A stretch of DNA of 8,049 bases from JANWHZ01 sp964527385 (GCA_964527385.1 CAZGPZ010000046.1:1-8049); one strand, 5' to 3'; positions 1 through 5,875 are shown, numbered from the stretch's first letter. Notes: generated by a model not told the origin, from the letters alone. Numbers and translations are program-made.

Positions 1-20
1 CTGAGAGTCGGTGAGGAATC

Positions 21-2054
21 ATGGCGCTTGACGCGCAGTCTGTTACTTTGCAGAGCCGGGTACGCTTACCGTTCCGCGGCATGATACGGGAGACAACTCT
101 CGGGCGCGTGCTCTTCAACGAGACGTTCCCCGACGATTTCCCGTTCCAGGACGAAGCTATGACCAAGAAGCGCCTGCAGAAAGTAATGGCGCAAGTATAT
201 GCCCGTTACGGCCAAGAGCGCACTGCGCAGATCGCGGACTTGTTGAAAGACCTCGGTTTCCGCTATGCCACTCAGTCCGGCTTAAGTATCGGCATGGCCG
301 ACTTCGTACAGATTCCAGGCCTGCAACATGCTATCGGCGAAGGCGATGCGCGCACGACGGCGATTGCCGAGCAGTATATGCAGGGCTTCATTACCGACCA
401 AGAACGGCATCGTTTGACCGTCGACAACTGGTCGAAGGTTGAATCGCAAGTCAAGGACATGCTCTCCAAGCAGCTGAGCGGCCTTGACACACCGACCGCC
501 ATCGCCATCGAATCCGGCGCCCGCGGTAACATCTCGCAGATGCTCCACGCCGTTGGCATGCTGGGTGTCATGCAGGACGCGACCGGCCGCGCCATCGAGT
601 TGCCGGTGAAGTCCGGCTATATCCAGGGACTCGACCCGCTTGAGTACTTCACCGGTACCCGCGGTACGCGCAAAGCGCTCATCGACATCGCCCTGAAGAC
701 CGCTGACGCAGGATACCTGACCCGCCGCCTCGTTGACGTCTCGCAAGACGTCTTCACGCTCGATGATGGCGCGATCGACCCTGGCTTCGCGATGTTCCGC
801 GCGGACGCCGCCGAAATCGGCGTGCCGTATTCCATGCGGCTTGCCGGGCGTTACGCCGCCGAAACCGTTGCGGGATATGTAAAAGCTGGCGAATTGATCA
901 GCCAGGAAATTGCCGAAAAGATCGAAGCCGACTCCAAAATAGACAGTGTCAAAATCTTGAGCGTCTTGAGCGCGAGCTCCGCGCACGGTGTCGCGCCGAA
1001 GTCATACGGTGTCGACCCGGCGACAGGCTTGCTTGTTGCCGACCACGCGCCGATCGGCGTCGTCGCCGCCCAGAGCATCGGCGAGCCTTCGACACAGCTA
1101 AGCCTCGACTCCAAGCACCGTTCGGGCGCCTTGATGGCCGATGACTCGGCACAAGGCTTAACCCGTATCGAAGAGCTGTTCGAAGCTCGCACCCCGAAGG
1201 GACAAGCGTACCTGACCGAAATCGCCGGCAAAGTTAGCACTAGAGAAGAAGGCGATTACTACGTCGTCCAGGTTGCCGCGAACGAGAAGGCAAACGTCTC
1301 GTTCAAGCTCGGCGAGCGCAAAGCGCAAGTCGCCAGCGGTTCTGATATCGCTATCGGCGATGTCTTGGCCGCCCTCGAAGACGGTTCTGAGCCAATTGTG
1401 GCGCCCGTTGCCGGCACGGTAGAAGTAACCGGCAAGCAGGTCGTTATCGTGCCAAATCGCCAAAGCGTGCTTCGCTACGAAATCCCCGGCTACAAGCAGT
1501 TGGCGGTCAAAGACGGCGACGAAGTAGCCGCCGGCCAGCGGTTGACTAATGGGTCAATAAATTTGCAGGACCTTATGCGCTTGCAAGGCGTCGAAGCCAC
1601 CCAGCGCTACATCATGACGGAGATGCTCAAGATCTTCGCCGCCCAGGGCCAAAATATCGCCGACAAGCACCTTGAGGTAGTTGTCCGCCAGATGTTCGGC
1701 CGCGTCCAAGTCGAAGACGCCGCAGATTCCGACTTTGTTACCGGCGATGTCGTCAGCAAGCAGGCGGTAGCCGAGGCCAACGGGTCGCTCGTCTCGCAAG
1801 GCAAGCAGCCAGCCGTGGTCAACCAGCTGTTGCTCGGCATCACCAAAGCAAGCCTTTCGACAGACTCTTTCTTGAGCGCCGCGTCGTTCCAGGACACCAC
1901 ACGTGTCTTGATCGCCGCCGCAACCAGTGGCAAAGTTGACAAGCTGTTCGGCCTGAAAGAAAACGTCATCATCGGCCGTAAGATACCGGTTGGCACTGGT
2001 GCCAAGCGTGCTGATGCTGCGACTGAAGAAGCGCCGGCCGAAGTAGCTGCGTAG
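21..2054 (+). CDS. rpoC: RNA polymerase beta' subunit, C-terminal part
   Basis: This is the C-terminal part of beta', the catalytic RNA polymerase subunit. Residue numbers count from the ATG at 21. The bridge-helix region is intact at about 211-245 (GYLTRRLVDV). The trigger loop follows QSIGEP at about 351-372 and keeps its catalytic His (366), but Arg933 of E. coli is Asp363 here. No SI3 insertion interrupts it. IEELFEARTPK (383-393) and the C-terminal GITKASLSTDSF / LKENVIIGRKIPVGTG blocks are canonical. All four cysteines of the zinc site near the active centre are replaced (G250, A318, A325, S328), and the ORF has no Cys at all. The ORF is not a whole rpoC: roughly the first 500 residues should lie upstream, yet TGA at 12-14 is in frame. 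The consensus EAIMA would be restored if a base were missing near 15-17, so 21 may not be a real start. Alternatively GGTGAGG at 10-16 is a ribosome-binding site for a split gene. The family is certain; the start is not. Confidence 0.95.
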   Translation: MALDAQSVTLQSRVRLPFRGMIRETTLGRVLFNETFPDDFPFQDEAMTKKRLQKVMAQVYARYGQERTAQIADLLKDLGFRYATQSGLSIGMADFVQIPGLQHAIGEGDARTTAIAEQYMQGFITDQERHRLTVDNWSKVESQVKDMLSKQLSGLDTPTAIAIESGARGNISQMLHAVGMLGVMQDATGRAIELPVKSGYIQGLDPLEYFTGTRGTRKALIDIALKTADAGYLTRRLVDVSQDVFTLDDGAIDPGFAMFRADAAEIGVPYSMRLAGRYAAETVAGYVKAGELISQEIAEKIEADSKIDSVKILSVLSASSAHGVAPKSYGVDPATGLLVADHAPIGVVAAQSIGEPSTQLSLDSKHRSGALMADDSAQGLTRIEELFEARTPKGQAYLTEIAGKVSTREEGDYYVVQVAANEKANVSFKLGERKAQVASGSDIAIGDVLAALEDGSEPIVAPVAGTVEVTGKQVVIVPNRQSVLRYEIPGYKQLAVKDGDEVAAGQRLTNGSINLQDLMRLQGVEATQRYIMTEMLKIFAAQGQNIADKHLEVVVRQMFGRVQVEDAADSDFVTGDVVSKQAVAEANGSLVSQGKQPAVVNQLLLGITKASLSTDSFLSAASFQDTTRVLIAAATSGKVDKLFGLKENVIIGRKIPVGTGAKRADAATEEAPAEVAA

Positions 2055-2062
2055 TACGAACA

Positions 2063-2145
2063 TGCCGTCATTCCCTGCTTGGCCGGGAATCCAGTTACGA
2101 GAAACTATTTCTCATTCATTGGATTCCCGCTTGCGGGGAATGGCA
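2063..2145. repeat. 83-bp palindromic repeat (REP/MITE-like)
   Basis: The element begins 8 bp after rpoC and is an imperfect palindrome built from two arms. The left arm (about 2063-2095) contains CATTCCC...GGGAATCCA. The right arm (about 2118-2145) contains the inverted TGGATTCCC...GGGGAATGGCA. Each arm can also fold alone (CCC/GGG cores). At the centre, GAGAAA (2099-2104) and TTTCTC (2108-2113) form a perfect 6-bp stem around CTA. The core resembles the dispersed GTCATTCCCGC...GCGGGAATCC palindromes seen between genes in many bacteria. It could serve as the rpoBC terminator or as an mRNA 3'-end stabiliser. No long T-run follows directly. Only one copy is in this window, so calling it dispersed is an inference. 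Confidence 0.8.
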
Positions 2146-2158
2146 AACAATAAGTTTG

Positions 2159-2187
2159 TTGCGCATCATAGATAAAACTGTTACAAT
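2159..2187 (+). promoter_or_regulatory. sigma70-type promoter for rpsL
   Basis: The -35 box is TTGCGC (2159-2164), the spacer is 17 bp and the -10 box is TACAAT (2182-2187). Transcription would start near 2194, giving a 5' leader of about 75 nt before rpsL. The promoter lies just downstream of the palindromic repeat, so the ribosomal-protein unit is probably transcribed separately from rpoC. A short inverted repeat, CAAAC/GTTTG (2144-2158), abuts the -35 box. Confidence 0.6.
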
Positions 2188-2204
2188 TACTACATCACAA
2201 TCAA

Positions 2205-2251
2205 GTGATCCGAGCCCTAGCGTTGGCATACGCTTCGTCGCGGGAGATCAC
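2205..2251 (+). promoter_or_regulatory. structured 5' leader of rpsL
   Basis: GTGATC (2205-2210) is complementary to GATCAC (2246-2251) and can close a stem. Inside it, AGCGT (2219-2223) pairs with ACGCT (2230-2234) around the loop TGGCAT, and CCC (2215-2217) may pair with GGG (2242-2244). The structure ends 4 nt before the Shine-Dalgarno AAAGGAG (2256-2262), which is 5 nt from the rpsL ATG. The position would suit translational autoregulation by a ribosomal protein, but no known leader motif is recognised. Confidence 0.45.
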
Positions 2252-2267
2252 ATCTAAAGGAGAATAA

Positions 2268-2681
2268 ATGCCAACTATCAACCAGTTAATTCGCAAACCG
2301 CGCGCGAAGGCGTCTGCCAAGAGCAAGTCACCGGCATTGATGCGCGTGACGAACAGCCTCAAGACGCGGAACTACGAAAAGCAAGCCCCGCTGAAACGCG
2401 GAGTATGCGTCAAAGTCACGACCAAGACGCCAAAGAAGCCGAACTCGGCGCTGCGCAAAGTAGCCCGCGTCCGCCTTTCGAACGGCTATGAAGTCTGGGC
2501 ATATATCGGCGGCGAAGGCCACAACCTCCAGGAGCATGCTGTCGTGCTGATTCGCGGCGGGCGCGTTCCGGATCTACCTGGCGTCCGCTACCACATCGTC
2601 CGCGGTGCGCTTGACCTCCAGGGCGTCCAAGGCCGCAAAAAAGGCCGCAGCCTCTATGGCGCCAAGAAGGAGAGCAAGTAA
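2268..2681 (+). CDS. rpsL: 30S ribosomal protein S12
   Basis: S12 sits at the decoding centre of the small subunit and helps check codon-anticodon pairing. The 137-aa protein starts MPTINQLIRKPR and has the longer loop at about 24-42 typical of Firmicutes-like S12, before KRGVC. TPKKPNSALRK (54-64) keeps the equivalent of E. coli Lys43 (K56). GGEGHNLQEH (81-90) and DLPGVRYHIVRGALD (102-116) are conserved, including the Asp (D102) that RimO methylthiolates in E. coli. The residue equivalent to E. coli Lys88 is Pro101 (GGRVPDLPG), a position where substitutions are linked to streptomycin resistance. The start is supported by AAAGGAG 5 nt upstream. The stop TAA overlaps the ATG of the next ORF by one base (TAATG), so translational coupling is likely. 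Confidence 0.98.
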   Translation: MPTINQLIRKPRAKASAKSKSPALMRVTNSLKTRNYEKQAPLKRGVCVKVTTKTPKKPNSALRKVARVRLSNGYEVWAYIGGEGHNLQEHAVVLIRGGRVPDLPGVRYHIVRGALDLQGVQGRKKGRSLYGAKKESK

Positions 2682-2683
2682 TG
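2666..2683 (+). repeat. 18-bp direct repeat, copy 1 (rpsL end)
   Basis: GAAGGAGAGCAAGTAATG spans the last codons of rpsL, its stop and the next start codon. It recurs exactly at 2875-2892. It contains the Shine-Dalgarno AAGGAG placed 8 nt before the overlapping ATG, so the repeat is a complete stop/ribosome-binding-site/start module. Confidence 0.9.
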
Positions 2684-2890
2684 AGCGATCCGAACAGCCC
2701 CGATGAACAGCCGAAACGGCGCTTTCCGGACTACAAGTCGGACTCACAAGGCTCTATGAACGTTCCCATAGGTGGACAAGCACCTATGGTAGACTCTGAT
2801 GATTATTACCCATTCGACACGATGTGGGATTCAACCGAACCTACATCGAACGACGGTACCACGCCTGATGAACCGAAGGAGAGCAAGTAA
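2681..2890 (+). CDS. small acidic disordered protein between S12 and S7
   Basis: I do not recognise this 69-aa product. It is rich in Asp, Pro and Ser, with about 15 acidic against 6 basic residues, no cysteine, no membrane segment and no signal peptide. It looks disordered apart from an aromatic cluster at 42-49 (YYPFDTMW). Support for translation comes from context: its ATG overlaps the rpsL stop (TAATG), its TAA overlaps the rpsG ATG in the same way, and AAGGAG lies 8 nt before each start. Both junctions are copies of one 18-bp direct repeat, and the protein ends KESK like S12, which suggests that duplication of the rpsL end built the downstream junction. Possible roles are a ribosome-associated or S12/S7-binding peptide, or a coupling ORF that carries ribosomes to rpsG. 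Neither is shown by the sequence. Confidence 0.65.
   Translation: MSDPNSPDEQPKRRFPDYKSDSQGSMNVPIGGQAPMVDSDDYYPFDTMWDSTEPTSNDGTTPDEPKESK
2766..2789 (+). promoter_or_regulatory. perfect 9-bp hairpin inside the S12-S7 small ORF
   Basis: CCATAGGTG (2766-2774) and CACCTATGG (2781-2789) are exactly complementary around the 6-nt loop GACAAG. No T-run follows, so it is not an intrinsic terminator. It lies in the middle of the 69-codon ORF. In E. coli the RNA between the S12 and S7 genes is where S7 binds to repress its own translation, so this hairpin is a candidate functional counterpart by position only. Confidence 0.5.
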
Positions 2891-2892
2891 TG
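2875..2892 (+). repeat. 18-bp direct repeat, copy 2 (before rpsG)
   Basis: This is identical over 18 bp to 2666-2683 and spans the end of the 69-codon ORF, its TAA and the overlapping rpsG ATG. The flanking bases differ on both sides. It supplies the rpsG Shine-Dalgarno (AAGGAG, 2876-2881). Confidence 0.9.
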
Positions 2893-3369
2893 CCACGCCA
2901 TAAAACCAAAGCACTCGTGCGCCCGGTTTCGCCGGACCGCATGTACGAATCAGAGCAAGTCCAGCGCGTGATCAACCGTGTGATGCTTAATGGTAAAAAG
3001 CAAATTGCTGAAACACTTGTTTACGACGGCATGCAAAAGGCCGCTGACAAACTAAAAGTCCAGAACCCGTTGGAAGTATTTGAGCAAGCGTTCAAGAACA
3101 TCCAGCCGCACATGGAGACCCGTTCCCGTCGCGTTGGTGGCGCAAACTACCAGATTCCATTCGAAGTCAAAGGCCAGCGCCAGAACCACCTGATGACCAT
3201 GTGGTTTGTCCAGGCTGCCCGCGCCCGCAAGGGTATCGGCATGGCAGACCGCATTGCCGCTGAGCTGACCGACGCGTACAACAATCAAGGCTCTGCCGTG
3301 AAGAAGCGCGAGGAAACGCACAAGATGGCTGATGCCAACCGCGCGTTCGCCCACTTCGCAAGAGGCTAG
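2890..3369 (+). CDS. rpsG: 30S ribosomal protein S7
   Basis: S7 is the primary binder of the 3' major domain of 16S rRNA and nucleates assembly of the 30S head near the E site. The 159-aa length is close to the usual ~156. Family blocks are visible in order: the N-terminal MPRHKTK basic tail, INRVMLNGKK (28-37), SRRVGGANYQIPFEV (79-93), WFVQAARARK (105-114) and KKREETHKMADANRAFAHF (138-156). It lacks the C-terminal extension of E. coli K-12 S7. The ATG overlaps the TAA of the preceding small ORF and is served by AAGGAG 8 nt upstream, so translation is probably coupled. It ends in TAG, 3 nt before the next ORF. Confidence 0.98.
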   Translation: MPRHKTKALVRPVSPDRMYESEQVQRVINRVMLNGKKQIAETLVYDGMQKAADKLKVQNPLEVFEQAFKNIQPHMETRSRRVGGANYQIPFEVKGQRQNHLMTMWFVQAARARKGIGMADRIAAELTDAYNNQGSAVKKREETHKMADANRAFAHFARG

Positions 3370-3372
3370 AAA

Positions 3373-3711
3373 ATGTACTCACAGGAGGCTCCTTGCCCGG
3401 GATGTCCATTCATTGCCGTGCTTGAAGTGACGCACGATATTCTTGCCGATAGTGCTGGGCGATCAGAAGGCGTACAAATTGTAAACCGAGATGCAAGCGC
3501 TCGTGCACAACAGCGGCTCGTATTAATGCGTACGGCGCTATCAGAGTTTATTACGCGTCATGGCTGTACTGCGAACGGCCTGAACACCGTATGCCCGTGG
3601 GAAGCTAGCGTCCATCAAGTTGTTCAAATCGTTGCTCCAAATTCGTGGGACTTGAATGATGAGATTAAGCTTGATGACGAGCCAGTGAGCCGACGCCGAG
3701 CAGATGATTAA
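3373..3711 (+). CDS. hypothetical 112-aa protein with CPGC motif
   Basis: I do not recognise this family. The protein starts with CPGCP (Cys8, Cys11), then a helical, Ala/Arg/Leu-rich middle (about 41-60), then HGC (His63, Cys65), VCPW (Cys74) and an acidic to basic tail. Four Cys plus a His would suit a small metal-binding or redox site, but no known spacing pattern is matched. There is no signal peptide or membrane segment. The ATG lies 3 nt after the rpsG stop, with AGAGG (3361-3365) upstream as a modest ribosome-binding site, so it is probably in the str operon. Codon use is looser than in rpsG or fusA (for example CGA, GTA, ATT and TTA), suggesting lower expression or a more recent arrival. 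It interrupts the usual rpsG-fusA adjacency. Confidence 0.7.
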   Translation: MYSQEAPCPGCPFIAVLEVTHDILADSAGRSEGVQIVNRDASARAQQRLVLMRTALSEFITRHGCTANGLNTVCPWEASVHQVVQIVAPNSWDLNDEIKLDDEPVSRRRADD

Positions 3712-3769
3712 TTGAAACGCTCAATGCGAAGGCTTTCACTAGGACATAACGTAATTAATAAGGAAGATT

Positions 3770-5857
3770 ATGGCGGGAACAAAATACGCACTAGACAAGA
3801 TTAGAAACATCGGGATTATCGCGCACATTGATGCCGGCAAGACCACAACGACCGAAGGTATTTTGTACCGCACCGGTTTGAAGCATAAGATTGGCGCCGT
3901 CCACGAAGGCGAGACGACGACCGACTTTATGGCGCAGGAAAAGGAGCGCGGCATTACCATTATGTCCGCGGCCGTCACCTGTTATTGGAAGGGTCACCAG
4001 ATCAACATCATTGATACGCCCGGCCACATCGACTTCACGGTCGAAGTCGAGCGCTCATTGCGCGTGCTCGATGGGGCTGTCGTCGTCTTCGACGGCAAAA
4101 TGGGCGTTGAATCGCAATCAGAAACCGTCTGGCGCCAGGCAACTAAGTATGGCGTGCCGCGAATTTGTTTCATCAACAAGATCAACCAAACCGGTGGCGA
4201 TTTCTACAAATCACTCGAAAGCATCCACAACCGCCTGAGCAAGCGCGCCTTCCCGGTGCATTTGCCGATCGGCTTTGAACAGGGCATCAACGGCGTCATC
4301 GACCTTATTACCATGAAGTCGTATACGTACAAAGAGTTTGCCGACCACGAACTGGTCGAAGGCGAAGTTCCGGCTGACATGCTCGACCAGGCAAAACGCT
4401 ACCGCAGCCTTCTCGTCGAGAATGCCGTCGCGGAAGACGAGAAATTACTTGAAAAGTATTTCGAAGTAGGCGAAGAGGGCTTGAGTATCGATGAGATCAA
4501 ACAGGCGATCCGCGCAGCCGTCCTGACGGGCAACTTCTATGCCGTAACGGGCGGCGATGGTCGGGGCGTAATCGTCGAGAAAGTGCTCGACATGGTCGCC
4601 GACTACCTGCCAAGCCCTGAAGAGCGTGGCTCAACATGGGGCACTCACCCAAAGACAGGCGACGAAGTTGAGCGCAAACCATCCGAAAGCGAACCGTTTG
4701 CTGGTTTGGCATTCAAAATTGCTACCGACCCATTCGTCGGCAAGCTCGCTTATTTCAGGGTCTATTCGGGCAAATTGCAGTCTGGCAGTTACATACTCAA
4801 TAGCTCATCCGGCGAAAAAGAACGCGTCGGGCGCATTGTTCGCATGCAAGCCGACAAACGCGAAGATATTGCTGAAGTCGGCGCTGGCGACATTGCCGCG
4901 ATTGTCGGGCTCAAGGGCACAACGACGGGCAACACGCTCTGCGACCCGAACAACCCTATCGTACTGGAAAGCATCACGTTTCCGGAACCTCCAGTATCTA
5001 TCGCCATCGAGCCAAAGACCAAGAGCGACCAGGAGAAGATGAGCTTGGCATTACAGCGCCTTGCCGAAGAGGACCCAACGTTCCGCATCCGCGTTGACGA
5101 CGAAACCGGCCAGACAATTATTTCTGGCATGGGCGAACTCCACCTGGAGATCCTTGTTGACCGTATGAAGCGCGAATTCAGCGTCGAAGCAAATGTCGGA
5201 CAGCCGCAGGTTGCCTATCGCGAGACGATCCGCAAGGACGCTGTCGAAGTCCAAGGCAAATTCATCCGCCAGTCCGGTGGCCGTGGCCAGTACGGCGACG
5301 TCTGGCTGCGCCTCTTCCAGAATGAAGCCGGCAAAGGCTTTGAGTTCGTTAACGCCATCAAGGGCGGCGTCGTCCCCGGCGAATATATCAAACCCGTCGA
5401 ACAAGGCGTCAAAGAAGCGATGGCAAACGGCGTGCTCGCCGGATACCCGGTCGTTGACATCCGCGTCGAACTCTACGACGGCTCTTACCACGAAGTCGAC
5501 TCCAGCGAAATGGCTTTCAAGATTGCCGGATCAATGGCGTTGCAAGACGGCGTCAAGAAGGCCAATCCAGTGTTGCTCGAACCAGTCATGAAAGTCGTCG
5601 TTGTTACCCCTGAAGAATTCATGGGCGACGTCATCGGTGACCTCAACAGCAAACGTGGCCGTATCGAAAAAATGGATGACTTGTCGGCTGGCATCAAGGA
5701 AATTACCGCTTTTGTCCCGCTCGGCGAGATGTTCGGCTACACGACGAACTTGCGTAGCATGACCCAAGGCCGCGCCAACTCAAGCATGGAACTTGACCAC
5801 TACGCCGACGTGCCACGCAACGTCGCTGATGCCATTGTCGCCAAGAATGGCAAGTAA
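3770..5857 (+). CDS. fusA: translation elongation factor G
   Basis: EF-G is the cytosolic GTPase that drives tRNA-mRNA translocation and, with ribosome recycling factor, ribosome recycling. Its 695 aa are full length. In the G domain (about 8-285), G1 AHIDAGKT (18-25), RGIT (60-63) and DTPGH (82-86) are canonical. G4 reads NKIN (136-139) instead of NKxD, and the expected G5 GSAFKN reads GGDGRG (261-266). Domain II includes EPFAGLAFKIATDPFVG (308-324). Domain III includes SGMGELHLE (452-460). Domain IV keeps QSGGRGQYG (501-509) and the tip His574 in GSYHEVDSSE. Domain V includes LGEMFGY (651-657). The start is supported by AAGGAAG (3760-3766). No convincing promoter lies in the 58-bp gap after the preceding ORF, so it probably belongs to the rpsL operon. 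A full-length frame with an intact domain IV argues for a working gene despite the unusual base-recognition motifs. Confidence 0.97.
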   Translation: MAGTKYALDKIRNIGIIAHIDAGKTTTTEGILYRTGLKHKIGAVHEGETTTDFMAQEKERGITIMSAAVTCYWKGHQINIIDTPGHIDFTVEVERSLRVLDGAVVVFDGKMGVESQSETVWRQATKYGVPRICFINKINQTGGDFYKSLESIHNRLSKRAFPVHLPIGFEQGINGVIDLITMKSYTYKEFADHELVEGEVPADMLDQAKRYRSLLVENAVAEDEKLLEKYFEVGEEGLSIDEIKQAIRAAVLTGNFYAVTGGDGRGVIVEKVLDMVADYLPSPEERGSTWGTHPKTGDEVERKPSESEPFAGLAFKIATDPFVGKLAYFRVYSGKLQSGSYILNSSSGEKERVGRIVRMQADKREDIAEVGAGDIAAIVGLKGTTTGNTLCDPNNPIVLESITFPEPPVSIAIEPKTKSDQEKMSLALQRLAEEDPTFRIRVDDETGQTIISGMGELHLEILVDRMKREFSVEANVGQPQVAYRETIRKDAVEVQGKFIRQSGGRGQYGDVWLRLFQNEAGKGFEFVNAIKGGVVPGEYIKPVEQGVKEAMANGVLAGYPVVDIRVELYDGSYHEVDSSEMAFKIAGSMALQDGVKKANPVLLEPVMKVVVVTPEEFMGDVIGDLNSKRGRIEKMDDLSAGIKEITAFVPLGEMFGYTTNLRSMTQGRANSSMELDHYADVPRNVADAIVAKNGK

Positions 5858-5875
5858 CAAGCGTTGTCACGAGAC

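Noticed and set aside
8..23. Programmed -1 frameshift site in rpoC
   Set aside because: No X_XXY_YYZ slippery heptamer or poly-A/T run is present near the break. A missing base or a split gene fits better, and only 20 bases of upstream sequence are visible.
282..986. Long antisense ORFs over rpoC, fusA and tuf
   Set aside because: They mirror strongly conserved sense genes, have no family motifs and reflect codon bias on the opposite strand.
3383..3402. Strong AGGAGG followed by ATG at 3402 as an alternative start
   Set aside because: The ATG at 3402 is in another frame and stops after seven codons. The AGGAGG simply encodes Gln-Glu-Ala in the 112-aa ORF.
3712..3740. Promoter for fusA (TTGAAA-N17-TTCACT)
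   Set aside because: The -10 box matches the consensus at only three of six positions and no better candidate is nearby, so fusA is treated as part of the upstream operon.
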